A stretch of DNA of 64,000 nucleotides from Pseudodesulfovibrio sp. zrk46 (GTDB lineage: Bacteria > Desulfobacterota > Desulfovibrionia > Desulfovibrionales > Desulfovibrionaceae), in contig NZ_CP051216.1 of the NCBI RefSeq assembly GCF_012516435.1, positions 1,552,001 to 1,616,000 of the forward strand. Direction: 5' to 3'. The position numbers and the translations under genes are program-made. Numbering within the stretch: the stretch's first letter is position 1; the number at the start of each line of letters is the position of its first letter. Shown here piece after piece: positions 1-11,000 of the stretch. The notes beneath the pieces were generated by a model. The model did not search any database, had not been told where the DNA came from, and saw only the letters and a program-made list of their open reading frames with translations.

Positions 1-3000
1 AGACGGTACGGATGGCGCAGATACCATTGACGGCGGCGCAGGGGATGACTCCATCTGGGCCGAGGGCGCGAACGATGTCGTGTCCGGCGGGCTTGGCGGC
101 GACTACCTGAACGGTGGAACGGGCAACGATACCATGGATGGCGGTGACGGCAACGACTCCATGGACGGCTGGTCCGGTGATGACTCCCTGTCCGGTGGGG
201 CGGGCGACGATACTATCCACGGCTATCTGGGCGCGGACACCATTGAGGGTGGCGCGGGTGCGGATACCCTGTCCGGTGGTGATGACAATGACACCCTCTC
301 CTATGCCAGTGACACCTCAGGCGTGTCCGTCAACCTGGCTACTGGTGCGACCTCTGGCGGTCATGCTGAGGGTGACGATATTTCTGCGGCGGACTTTGAG
401 GGCGTATTGGGCGGCTCGGGCAATGACAGCCTGACCGGTTCCACGAACGTGGAAGTTCTCAAGGGCGGCGCTGGCAACGACACGCTGACCAGTGGCCAGG
501 CCGACACCCTGCTGGGCGAGGCCGGCAATGATTCCCTCACCGGCGGTGCCGGAGACGATTACATGTCCGGTGGTGACGGTGCGGATTATCTGTATGGCGC
601 AGGCGGCGCGGATACCATTTACGGCGATGCCGGTAACGACACCATTGCCGTCAATCCGGTAGTAACCGCTGGTGGCACCATCGACGGTGGCGACGATACC
701 GATACCATCCTCATTGCGGGCACTTCCGAAGACCTGACCGCTGCTACCATCACCGGGATCGAGGTGGTGGAGTTTGGCAATTCCTCTGCCGATTCCGAGG
801 CCATTTTCAATCTGGGCGATGTGCAGAGCTGGACGATTAATGTCAGCGCGGCGGCGTCGGCCTATACCCAGACCCTGCACCTCGTGGGCACCACGGGTGG
901 CGATACCTACACTCTTTCGACAACAACGGACTTCACCCTTGGCTCCAATTGGGACGGGGCTGACGATATCCTCAAGTTCGCGGGCGGTGACGGGGCGGAC
1001 TCCATTACCGGTTCGGCCAAGACGGAGTATCTGCTCGGCGAAGCCGGCAACGATACGCTGTGGGGCGTCTCGGGCAATGATACGCTGGTGGGCGGTCTCG
1101 ACAATGACTCGCTCATCAGTGGCGATGGCAACACCCTGTTGCAGGGCGAAGACGGCAACGATGTTCTTCGCTATGCGGACGGTGTCGCCACCCTGCAGGG
1201 CGGTGTGGGCGATGACACCATTGAGCTGGCGGCCAATGTTGAGGCCGGTTCCAGTTTCGATGGCGGTGACGGTACTGCCGATGTGCTGAAGGTTGTGGCC
1301 ACGCGTGGCATGACCGAACTGACGGCCCTTGATGGCGTTGAGATTCTTGAGATGTCAGCAGGGACATCCACCGCGTTCGACGCTGATCTGGCGACCGGAA
1401 AAACATGGGAAGTTCAGGGGCAGACGAGCTCGACCGAGTTCATCAGCATGCAGGGCTTTACCAATGACGGCACCTATGATTTCTCCGGCCTGACGTTTAC
1501 CAACTGGGACGGAGCGGACGGCGACTATTTGAAGATTCACAACATCGCGGGCGGCAGTGAACACATCACCGGTTCCGTGATGAACGACTCCTTCTCCGGG
1601 AGCAGCGGGCAGGATACCTACATTGGTCTGGCCGGAGATGATACCATGGACGGCGGCGTGGGCCATGACTCCCTTGACGGCGGATCAGGCAACGACTCCC
1701 TGCTGGGTGGTGAAGGCAACGATATCCTGAAGGTGGACGGTAACGATAGCGCCTACCTGAACGGCGGCGCAGGCGACGACTCCCTGAACGGTGGCGCATC
1801 CGGTAATGGCGGCTCTGTCACTTTGGTCGGTGGCGCAGGCGTCGACTCCATGTACGGAGCGTATGACAGCAACAATATTTTCGAGTTCGACACCGGCGAT
1901 GTGGAAGCGGGCGAGATCATTGATGGCGCTGATTCAGGCGGCATAGACAGCATCGTGGTCAACTCCAGCACGGACTTCCGGCTGGCGTCCACCTTCCAGG
2001 GAATCGAACGGGTAATGCTGGAGCAGGGACAATCCGCAACCTTCACCAGCACGCAGTACAATGATGGGTGGACAACGTATGGCAGCGCCGATAGTGGAGG
2101 CGCCGAGTCGCTCCTCATCCATGTCGATACAGCGGGCCAGACACTGAATATTGGAACGCTTGAGCAATTTTATGCCAGTGAAGGCGACTATGTGGGCGTC
2201 ATCGGTTCTAGCGGTGCGGACACCATAGTGGGCACTTCGGGCAGGACCTCCATTGACGGCGGTGACGGCGATGACGCCATCAACGGCGGCGGTGGCGAGG
2301 ATACCCTGTTGGGCGGTGCAGGCAACGACACCTTCTATGCGAACGGCATCAGCAGTGGGGCCTCCATTGACGGTGGCTCAGGGACGACCAACACGATCAT
2401 CACCTCTGCCGACGTGGACTTCAGTGATGTGACGCTTTCCAATATCCACGCCTTTGAATTCCAGTCCGGTACCTCCACAGCAACCTTCACATTTGCGCAG
2501 GGAGATCAGGCCACATCAACGGTGACGGGCATTGGCGCCATGCTGGTCAACGGCACCTCGGGGGATGATGACCTTGACCTCTCCAACCTTATCCTTTCGG
2601 GGTACACAGGTATCCTCAAGGCGGATATGGGTGTGGGTGACGACACGGTCACTATCACCAATCTGGGTCTGGACGGCACCATGGACGTGGACGGCGGTGC
2701 CGGCACCGATGTCTTGAATTACAGCGATGCCAATTCCATTTCCAACGACTATACCGACGACTTCGCCAACCTGTTCGATGTGGAGAGCGTCATTCTGACC
2801 GGCGCAGGCATCAACACTTCCGTTGGCGCAGATCTCTTCACCACTGATTCGATTCTGACCATCGATGCTACGGCCCTGACCGATTTTGCCGAAATCGACG
2901 GCACCAGTGCGAGCGACGCACAGCTCTACATCACCGGATCAGACTATCTCGATAGCCTGACTGGCGGCGCGTTGGCTGACTCCCTGTCCGGCGGACAGGG

Positions 3001-6000
3001 CGAGGACACCCTGATTGGTAATGGCGGCAACGATACGCTGGCCGGTGATACCGGTGACGACTCCATGGTGGGCGGCCTCGGCGATGACCTGTTTATCGGT
3101 CATCTGGGCGCGGATACCATGGTCGGCGGTGACGGCAGCGATACCGTGGATTATTCCGGTTCCACCGAAGGCGTCAGGATCAATCTGGCGACCAACGATA
3201 CCATTGGCGGCTACGCAGCACTGGATGTGCTCTCGGGCATAGAAGGCGTCATCGGCTCCGACTATTCCGATACGCTGACCACCGGTGCTGACGGCAATTA
3301 CTACCTTGATGGCGGCGATGGCGACGATACCCTGAATCTGAATAATGGCGGCACCGACACATTGATCGGTGGCGCGGGTGACGACTCCTTCATCGTAACC
3401 ACGGCTGGCTCCGGTGAGTTGGACGGCGGTGACGATATCGATACCGTGACCTTTGGCGTCAACTCCACCATCGACATGACCGGCTATACGTCGATCACAG
3501 GCATTGAGAATATCGTCTTCGGTGCCACTGATACCGTTATTGTCTCCGATACGGTCGCAACGGGCGCGAACTGGGTTCTCAGTTCAAATATCAGCTCGCA
3601 GAAGGTGTTCCAGGTGTCCATGAGCGGCACCACTCTGGACCTGAGCAACCTGACCGATTCCGGCCTGGATACCAATTGGACTATGTACGACAGTTACATC
3701 AAGGCCGTGGGTACCTCTGGTGACGACACCATTGTGGGCAGTGACGGAAAGGACAGCATTGAGACGAGTACAGGCGCGGACTCCGTGGAAGGTGGCGCAG
3801 GAGACGACACCATCACTGGCGTGGGCGCCAACGGCAGCGACGGCAACGATATTTTCGACGGCGGTGCCGGTAATGACAGTCTGATCGGCAAGGCGGGTAA
3901 TGATACTCTCTTGGGCGGCGATGGCGATGACTATATCGCGGGTGAAGGCGGCACGGGCATCGATGGTGACGACTCCATCGATGGCGGCGCAGGTAATGAT
4001 ACCATATGGGGCGAAGGTGCAGGCCTGTCCACCACAGGTAACGACATCATCTTCGGCGGCATCGGCGATGACCTGATCTACGGTCAGGCGCTTAACGACA
4101 CCATTGACGGTGGATTGGGAGCAGATACCATCAACGGCGGTACAGGCAATGACAGCCTGACCGGAGGGGATGGAGCGGACCAGTTCCAGTATGCTGATAA
4201 AAACGCCGTTTATGGCGGCGCCATTGATACCATTACGGACTTTGTCTCCGGTACGGACAGCTTGTATTTCTATAGTGGTTTCGGCTCGTTGTCCTATCTC
4301 TGGTTTGAGATTTCTGGCGGTGCCGAATATTCCGGTACGGTCACGGGTGGCGTGAACGATGCGGTTTCCCTGATCTGGGACAGCACCAACCAGAAGCTCT
4401 GGGTGGATAGTGATTCCGCCACAGCGGATGGCGCCAGCGAAGGCGTTATCGCCTATTTCTCCGGCGGCCCCATTGCCATGACCGATATTGTCGTGGATGG
4501 CGGTTCGGTGACGCTCGGTACAGGTGAGAGCTGGACCGGCACTACGGGGAACGACACTTATGTGGGCACCTCGGCGGGAGACACCGTGTTCGGCCTGGCC
4601 GGAAACGACACGCTGAACGGTGCGGACGGCAATGACTCCATCGATGGCGGTGATGACGACGACCTCTTACTGGGCGGCGTGGGCAACGATACGCTCCTTG
4701 GCGGTACAGGTGATGACTCCCTGTCCGGCGGCGACGGCGACGACACCCTGTATGGGCAGGTCGGGGCTGACAGCATAGAAGGCGGCCTGGGGAATGACTC
4801 CATCAATGGCGGTGACAACGATGAGGCAGAGCGGGAGTTCGACATTGCGGACTACATGAACTCTTCGCAGGGCATCTATGCGGACCTCACGTCCAACAGC
4901 GTGAACGGTTGGGACGGATCGACCACTGTTTCTGGCGGGGATGGAAGTGATGTCCTCAACAATATTGAGGGCGTTCGTGGTACGGCCTATGCCGATAAAT
5001 TCGTTGGCGACAACACGTGGGCCAATGTGTTTGTGGATGCAGGCGGCAGCGACATTATCGATGGCAACTCGGTGTATGACTATACCACGGATCTCGGCTT
5101 CGACATCGTGTCCTACGAGTTCGCGGGGCAGGGCATCATCACCTCCATGAACGGGCAGGCCGGTACGGTTACGCTGGGCGGGGATGTTGATACCCTGACC
5201 GACATCGACCTGATCATCGGTACCGACTACGCAGACACCCTCAACGGCGGCGCTGGCGAGCAGGAATTCATGCCCGGTCTGGGCAATGATACGGTGGACG
5301 GTCTCGAGACGACGCTGGCAGGAGCCAACGGCGAAGACTGGGATAATGTCACGTACTGGGATTTGGAGGACGCCATGTCCTTCACCTTTGACGGGACCAA
5401 GTGGGTGGCAGCCAATACTGGCGCCGGTTTCACCGATCACTTGTACAATATTGAATCCATCGAAGGCACCGAGGGTGATGACACCTTCATAGGTGGCTCG
5501 GATGACGACGAATTTGCTGGCTGGAAAGGCGCTGACAGCTTTGTGGGCGGAGGCGGTTTCAACACGGTCTCCTATAGCAGCACAGCCCTTGGAGTAGGGG
5601 TTGCCGTTGATCAGGAAGCAGGTACTGCCACGGACGGATGGGGCAACACGGATACCCTGTCCGGCATACAGGGCGTGGAAGGTTCGGACTTCGAAGATAC
5701 CCTGATGGGCGACAGCGGCATGAACCTCATCGACGGTAACGAAGGCAACGACCTGATCAATGGTTTGGGCGGTGCGGACAGCCTGTTCGGTGACGACGGC
5801 GACGACACGTTTGTCTTCACCGTTGACGCTGACTACGGCACCATCGTCGACGGTGATGCCGGCAGCAACATCATCCAGATTGACGGCAACGTGGATCTGC
5901 TCGGTCTGTCCGAGGCCTTTAATATCCAGAATGTGGAGTTCACCACTGACAGTTCGGCGCTGTTTGACGCCTGGGCCATTGATTCCCAGACATGGAACAT

Positions 6001-7864
6001 CTTCGGTGACTCCGGGATGGAAGTGATCAATATTGAGTTGGTGTCGACACAGGACCTGGACCTCTCCGGCCTAACCTTTGATTCCAGCTGGGACTCCACT
6101 GTGGATGAGATAAACGTGACCGGTTCAGCCAGCAGCGATGCCATCATCGGCTCGTTCTCCGATGACGAGATCATGGGTGGCGACGGTGATGACAGTATCT
6201 CCGGTGGCGATGGTGACGACGCCATAATGGCCTACGGTATTGAGGATTCCTCTTCCATTGCCACAGCCGATACGCTGGATGGCGGGGCAGGCTCGGATAC
6301 CCTGATGGACATGGCCCAGACCGTGGACTTCCGCAACATGACCCTGCTCAACTTCGAGCACATCGAGTTTGGCGTGGATAACCCCACGGGCCAGAGTTAC
6401 ACCTTTGACGGTTCGCAACTGAGCGGTCAGAGCTATGTGATTTCGGGCGGTCTCTATACCTCCCTGACGGCCTACGGCACCTCCGGCATGGACAACTTTG
6501 ATTTCTCCGGCCTCGACCTCAGCGGTTTTGGTAGTCACATGACGGTCTATCTGAGCGACAACAGCGACACGGTCATCGGCAGCAGCGGCGATGACAACTA
6601 TTATGGCGGCACTGGGCACGACCTGATTTTGGGCGGGGCTGGTGACGATACGTTGACTGGTGACGGCGGCGACGACACCCTCAAGGGCGGTGACGGCGAT
6701 GACTTCATGACCGGTGGCATAGGCTCCGATGTCTTTGAATACGAATACGGTTCTGCCATCAATCTGGCTGTTTCCGGCGATACCATCAGCGGCTTTGAGA
6801 GCGGCACCGATCGTTTCTGGCTGGTGGGCACCATGGCTGATACACCGCTGGAATGGTACGTTGAAGACAACTATGACGGCATTATCGATACAGCGGCCAC
6901 TGATCAGCCTGTGCTGGTCTGGGACAGCGCTAACAGTGTCCTCTGGTACGATGACAAACCGCAGGACAGCGACGGCGCGTACCAAGGCGTTATGGCCGAC
7001 ATGGACGGTGGCATCTTATCCATGAGTGACATTTTCGCCGAGAACACCACCATTACTGATCCCGGCACCGGCAATGTGGTCATGACGGGCTCCATTGGTG
7101 CCGACACCCTGACCGCGACGGGCAACTCGGATACGCTATTCGGCTATGATGGCAATGACCAACTCAACGGCACAGCCACTGCTGAGTCGTTCATCGGCGG
7201 CGATGGGCTGGACACCATTACGGGTAACGGCGGCGACGATACCGTCTCCTATGCCTATGATCAAAACGCTGTGGCCGTGGATCTGTCGGAAAGTCTCTTC
7301 TGGGGCACAGGCGGTAACAGTGCCGTGGATGGAGGAGGCTCTGCCGATTCCTTCAATGGCATCGCCAACGTGACCGGATCCAGCTACAACGATACCCTTG
7401 TGGGTGACGCCAACGTCAATATTCTTGAAGGCGGCGCCGGTGCCGACTTCCTGTTCGGTAACGGCGGAGCGGATGAGCTCTATGGCGTACAGGGTGCTGA
7501 TCTCTTCCTCATCGCCGACAATACGGAAACCGGACTGGCCATTCAGGACTTCCAGTCCGGCCTTGATGGCATCGCCCTCGGTGGCGACTATTTCAGTGGG
7601 TTGCTGAGCGGCGGTATTGACGCAAGCGAGTTCTCTCTGGAAGTGGCCGTGTCGTATGACGGCATTGCCGGGGCAGATAGTGGCGAAGGGCTTGTTTACG
7701 TCTCCAACGGTACCACAGGAGAACTCTGGTTCGATATGGAACGTTCCACTTCAGGAAACGAGTACAAAATAGCTGACATCGTGGAGTTCGATGTGTCTGG
7801 AAACGAGACTGACAACGATCTCGATTACACTGATTTCATAGGATATTCGATCCCCCAACCGTAA
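1..7864 (+). CDS. giant RTX (hemolysin-type calcium-binding repeat) protein, 5' end outside the window
   Basis: The frame is open from base 2 to the TAA at 7862-7864, so at least 2,620 residues are present and the true start lies upstream; the GTG at 80 has no reason to be the start. Dozens of GGxGxDxLx nonapeptides bind calcium in this family and fold as parallel beta rolls after type I secretion to the outside of the cell. Between the RTX blocks a roughly 80-residue non-RTX module recurs (around 780-1020, 1300-1570, 3450-3740 and 5860-6160). It has an IExxEF strand, a W-x-[IV] strand and an [LF]SxLTFxxW[DT] strand. Modules of the DTIxDFxxGxD type, usual in C-terminal RTX regions, occur near 4185-4500, 6735-7050 and 7500-7800. 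The acidic, Gly/Asp-rich composition and lack of Cys fit a secreted adhesin. No type I secretion ABC protein is in the window. Enzymatic function cannot be excluded because the N-terminus is missing. Confidence 0.93.
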   Translation, partial: DGTDGADTIDGGAGDDSIWAEGANDVVSGGLGGDYLNGGTGNDTMDGGDGNDSMDGWSGDDSLSGGAGDDTIHGYLGADTIEGGAGADTLSGGDDNDTLSYASDTSGVSVNLATGATSGGHAEGDDISAADFEGVLGGSGNDSLTGSTNVEVLKGGAGNDTLTSGQADTLLGEAGNDSLTGGAGDDYMSGGDGADYLYGAGGADTIYGDAGNDTIAVNPVVTAGGTIDGGDDTDTILIAGTSEDLTAATITGIEVVEFGNSSADSEAIFNLGDVQSWTINVSAAASAYTQTLHLVGTTGGDTYTLSTTTDFTLGSNWDGADDILKFAGGDGADSITGSAKTEYLLGEAGNDTLWGVSGNDTLVGGLDNDSLISGDGNTLLQGEDGNDVLRYADGVATLQGGVGDDTIELAANVEAGSSFDGGDGTADVLKVVATRGMTELTALDGVEILEMSAGTSTAFDADLATGKTWEVQGQTSSTEFISMQGFTNDGTYDFSGLTFTNWDGADGDYLKIHNIAGGSEHITGSVMNDSFSGSSGQDTYIGLAGDDTMDGGVGHDSLDGGSGNDSLLGGEGNDILKVDGNDSAYLNGGAGDDSLNGGASGNGGSVTLVGGAGVDSMYGAYDSNNIFEFDTGDVEAGEIIDGADSGGIDSIVVNSSTDFRLASTFQGIERVMLEQGQSATFTSTQYNDGWTTYGSADSGGAESLLIHVDTAGQTLNIGTLEQFYASEGDYVGVIGSSGADTIVGTSGRTSIDGGDGDDAINGGGGEDTLLGGAGNDTFYANGISSGASIDGGSGTTNTIITSADVDFSDVTLSNIHAFEFQSGTSTATFTFAQGDQATSTVTGIGAMLVNGTSGDDDLDLSNLILSGYTGILKADMGVGDDTVTITNLGLDGTMDVDGGAGTDVLNYSDANSISNDYTDDFANLFDVESVILTGAGINTSVGADLFTTDSILTIDATALTDFAEIDGTSASDAQLYITGSDYLDSLTGGALADSLSGGQGEDTLIGNGGNDTLAGDTGDDSMVGGLGDDLFIGHLGADTMVGGDGSDTVDYSGSTEGVRINLATNDTIGGYAALDVLSGIEGVIGSDYSDTLTTGADGNYYLDGGDGDDTLNLNNGGTDTLIGGAGDDSFIVTTAGSGELDGGDDIDTVTFGVNSTIDMTGYTSITGIENIVFGATDTVIVSDTVATGANWVLSSNISSQKVFQVSMSGTTLDLSNLTDSGLDTNWTMYDSYIKAVGTSGDDTIVGSDGKDSIETSTGADSVEGGAGDDTITGVGANGSDGNDIFDGGAGNDSLIGKAGNDTLLGGDGDDYIAGEGGTGIDGDDSIDGGAGNDTIWGEGAGLSTTGNDIIFGGIGDDLIYGQALNDTIDGGLGADTINGGTGNDSLTGGDGADQFQYADKNAVYGGAIDTITDFVSGTDSLYFYSGFGSLSYLWFEISGGAEYSGTVTGGVNDAVSLIWDSTNQKLWVDSDSATADGASEGVIAYFSGGPIAMTDIVVDGGSVTLGTGESWTGTTGNDTYVGTSAGDTVFGLAGNDTLNGADGNDSIDGGDDDDLLLGGVGNDTLLGGTGDDSLSGGDGDDTLYGQVGADSIEGGLGNDSINGGDNDEAEREFDIADYMNSSQGIYADLTSNSVNGWDGSTTVSGGDGSDVLNNIEGVRGTAYADKFVGDNTWANVFVDAGGSDIIDGNSVYDYTTDLGFDIVSYEFAGQGIITSMNGQAGTVTLGGDVDTLTDIDLIIGTDYADTLNGGAGEQEFMPGLGNDTVDGLETTLAGANGEDWDNVTYWDLEDAMSFTFDGTKWVAANTGAGFTDHLYNIESIEGTEGDDTFIGGSDDDEFAGWKGADSFVGGGGFNTVSYSSTALGVGVAVDQEAGTATDGWGNTDTLSGIQGVEGSDFEDTLMGDSGMNLIDGNEGNDLINGLGGADSLFGDDGDDTFVFTVDADYGTIVDGDAGSNIIQIDGNVDLLGLSEAFNIQNVEFTTDSSALFDAWAIDSQTWNIFGDSGMEVINIELVSTQDLDLSGLTFDSSWDSTVDEINVTGSASSDAIIGSFSDDEIMGGDGDDSISGGDGDDAIMAYGIEDSSSIATADTLDGGAGSDTLMDMAQTVDFRNMTLLNFEHIEFGVDNPTGQSYTFDGSQLSGQSYVISGGLYTSLTAYGTSGMDNFDFSGLDLSGFGSHMTVYLSDNSDTVIGSSGDDNYYGGTGHDLILGGAGDDTLTGDGGDDTLKGGDGDDFMTGGIGSDVFEYEYGSAINLAVSGDTISGFESGTDRFWLVGTMADTPLEWYVEDNYDGIIDTAATDQPVLVWDSANSVLWYDDKPQDSDGAYQGVMADMDGGILSMSDIFAENTTITDPGTGNVVMTGSIGADTLTATGNSDTLFGYDGNDQLNGTATAESFIGGDGLDTITGNGGDDTVSYAYDQNAVAVDLSESLFWGTGGNSAVDGGGSADSFNGIANVTGSSYNDTLVGDANVNILEGGAGADFLFGNGGADELYGVQGADLFLIADNTETGLAIQDFQSGLDGIALGGDYFSGLLSGGIDASEFSLEVAVSYDGIAGADSGEGLVYVSNGTTGELWFDMERSTSGNEYKIADIVEFDVSGNETDNDLDYTDFIGYSIPQP

Positions 7865-7887
7865 GCTCTCTTCTCTTGGATTGTATC

Positions 7888-7919
7888 AAAAGACATCTGC
7901 CATGCGCGGATGTCTTTTT
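7888..7919 (+). terminator. intrinsic terminator of the RTX gene
   Basis: A 10-bp perfect stem, AAAAGACATC (7888-7897) with GATGTCTTTT (7909-7918), lies 24 bases after the stop codon and runs into a T tract. The stem is AT-bounded and moderately strong. Confidence 0.8.
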
Positions 7920-7955
7920 GTGTTTTGATGAGAAAACGGCTTTATGTAATGTGTA

Positions 7956-7983
7956 ATATTAATATCGATAACGATATTAATAT
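7956..7983. promoter_or_regulatory. perfect 12-bp inverted repeat in AT-rich leader, candidate operator
   Basis: ATATTAATATCG (7956-7967) and its exact reverse complement CGATATTAATAT (7972-7983) are separated by ATAA. It sits about 105 bases upstream of the FecR-RTX start, in the only strongly AT-rich stretch between the two RTX genes. Symmetry and position suggest a protein-binding site or supercoil-sensitive cruciform. No T tract follows, so it is unlikely to be a terminator. The binding protein is unknown. Confidence 0.4.
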
Positions 7984-8087
7984 GTTTAATTACAGGGTGT
8001 TATAAATTTCTAAGAGCCTTGATGCTTTTGGCGGTTGCTGCTAATGGGTAATTTCCTATTACTGTATGAAATGGGGGGAGAACATTC

Positions 8088-11000
8088 ATGCCAGAAGCAA
8101 TAGGCGAAATTACCATCCTTCACGGTGAGGCAGTTGCCGAGGGCCCGTCCGGCGCTCGCGAACTTGCCGTGGGCAGTCCCATATACAACGACGACGTGAT
8201 TACCACTGAGGGTAAATCCGCAGTGGAGATTCTTTTCAATGACGGGGCCATCCTTTCTCAGGGGCCTAATTCTAAGGTCCATCTCGACGATTACGTCTTT
8301 GATCCCGATCAGGACGCGGGCGAGATGACCATGGAGCTCCTCGAGGGTACCTTCCGTTCGGTGACCGGTGAGATCGTGGATATGAACCCGGAAGGGTTCC
8401 GTATTGACACGCCCAGTACCACCATCGGTATTCGAGGCACCACGGTGGGTGCGGACATCACGCCCGGTGCGCCCGAACAAGTGGTGCTCTTGGATTTTGT
8501 GGATCGTCCGGTGGTGGTCCAGTCCCATTCGGGCGGTCAGGCTCGGGTCATGTCGCAGGATGGCGAAGGGCTTTCCGCCACGCCAGATAGTCTCTCTGGT
8601 GTCGGTAGGGCGCCGGCTCATGTTTTGAGCAATCTCCAACAGCTTTCCTCTCGCGCTCTGGAGCAGGGCGTCCCCATTTACCGCGATGCTGAGGGCAAGA
8701 CCGAGGCACAGAAAGAGGCGGAGCGGGAACAGGCCGAGGCTGATGAAGCACAGGCCGCTGCCGAAGAGGCTGCCGAAGACGCTGCACAGGCCGAGGCCGA
8801 GGCCCAGGCTGCTGCCGATGCAGAAGCCGAAGCCCAGGCTGCCGCCGATGCCGCCGCCCAGGCTGCCGCTGAAGCGGAAGCCGCTGCCCAGGCCGCAGCC
8901 GCGCAGGCTGCCGAACTGGCCGCGCAGGCCGCCGCAGACACCGCCGCTGCCGAAGCCGCCGCGCAGGCTGCTGCTGAAGCTGCCGCTGCCGAGGCCGCTG
9001 CCAAGGCCGCGCAGGCCGAAGCTGCTGCTCAGGCCGCTGCTGCACAGGCTGCCGCCGAAGCTGCCGCACAAGCCCAGGCCGCTGCACAGGCCGCCGCTGC
9101 TGCTCGGGCAGAGGCAGAAGCCATTGCCGCCCGGGAGGCGCAGGAAGCTGCGGCTGCAAGGGCTGAATTCGAGGCCGAACAGCAAGAACTCAGCACCCGT
9201 GATTTTGGTGCTGATGGTGGACAGGACGAGGAAGACGATGGCGACGACACCGGTGATGATGGGGCTGAACCCAATGATGATCCCGATGATGACGCTCAAG
9301 AAGGCGGCGGCGAAGATGTGGTTCAGAATTTCGGTGCAGACAGCGAATCCGGCGACGGAGCTGCTGAAGGCATGGACGGCATCATTGAGGGCGGCGACGA
9401 TGGCACAACGCCTCCTCCGCCCGCTGCTGCCACAGGTGGTGATGAGGGCGAGGAAGATGACACCACCGATGACGACCCTGTGGTTGTGGACAACTCGACC
9501 CTGAGTCTGGCTTCCTATTCCTCTGCCTTGACGGTGAATCTGTCCGAATCTCCTTCTTACTATGAGACCACTGACGACTCCACCACGCGATCCTCCATTG
9601 ATTCCGCAGTGGTCAACGTCATAGGCTCTTCCACTCAGGCCAACACCATGACCGGCGATGACAACGCCAACCAGTTTACGGGCGGCGATGCGTCCGACAC
9701 CATGTATGGCGGCCTCGGTGACGATACCTTTTTTGCCAGCGCCAACGGTGATGATTACTACGGCGAAGGTGGGAACGACATGATCTCCTATCTTTCGTTC
9801 ACCGAAGGCGTGAGTGTGAATCTCGGCTCCGAGCAGGCCCAATACCCTGTCGGCAATCCTACGATCACGGACAAGCTGTACACCATTGAAAATGTAGACG
9901 GCTCCAATGAGGCTGACACCATCTGGGGTTCTTCCGACAGCAACGCCCTGTATGGCAATGACGGCGACGATCTCATCTGGGGTGGCGGCGGAGGTACGGA
10001 CTCCCTGTATGGAGGAGCCGGAAACGACCGCTTCAAATTTCATGATGCGTCCAGCCTGTCCAACGTTGTGGTTGACGGTGGAGACGATACGGATGTTATC
10101 GAGATCTGGGGAACCGGCACCAACGATCTGACCGGGTTGGCTTCGGTTACGGGGATTGAAGGTTTTTACTTCAAGGACAACGGCGCATCGGTCACAGTTG
10201 AAACCGGTGACTTTACCGATTTCGGACCGGACAACTCCGATCCCTATATCGCGGTCAACTCCGCCAATACCACCACTGAGACGATCAATATTATTATCTC
10301 GGAGAATGGCGGCGACATCAGCCTTGAGGACACGACTTTTACCAACTGGGAAGCGGGCTACGATGTCATCAACATCACGGGCAGCACCGGCAATGACTCC
10401 ATTGGCGGGTCCGTTTACAACGACAACATCACCGCTGGTAAGGGTAATGATGAAATCGAATCCAACGGCGGCAACGACTCGCTGGATGGTGGCGATGACA
10501 ACGACAAGTTCGACATGAGTACGGGCTTTGACGGCAATGACACCGTGGTTGGCGGTACTGGTGACGACTCGTTGACCACTGGCAGCTTCTCCGGTTCCTT
10601 TACCAATGTGTCCGGTATCGAGTCCTTGGAGTTTACCACGTCCATGAATGTCTCGAGCGTCACTGACAACCTGATCGAGTCAGGCAAGACTCTTGTCGTT
10701 GATTATTCCTCTGCCACAGGCTCTCTCTTTTTCAATGGAGCAAACGAAACCGACGGCATCAAGTTTATCGCTGCTGCGGGCAATGATTCCCTGTGGGGCG
10801 GTTCGGGTAACGATACGTTTGAAATGGCCCTTGGTGCCGGCGATATCATTGGTAACGCCGGTGATGATCTGTTCAAAATGGGCAGTGACGTCGTTTACGG
10901 AGACATCATTGACGGCGGCGTCGGGAACGACTCCCTCTACATCACGGACAACGCTTCCAACGACAATGACATGGGTTTTGTGAAGAATATGGAATATATC

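Noticed and set aside
1-7864. Dense short tandem repeats that at first resemble a repeat array
   Set aside because: They are in-frame codons for GGxGxD nonapeptides with variable third bases; there are no constant repeats with spacers as in CRISPR.
8010-10043. A 677-residue minus-strand open frame
   Set aside because: It is antisense to the FecR-RTX gene; its low-complexity stretches mirror the Ala-rich helix and RTX codons.
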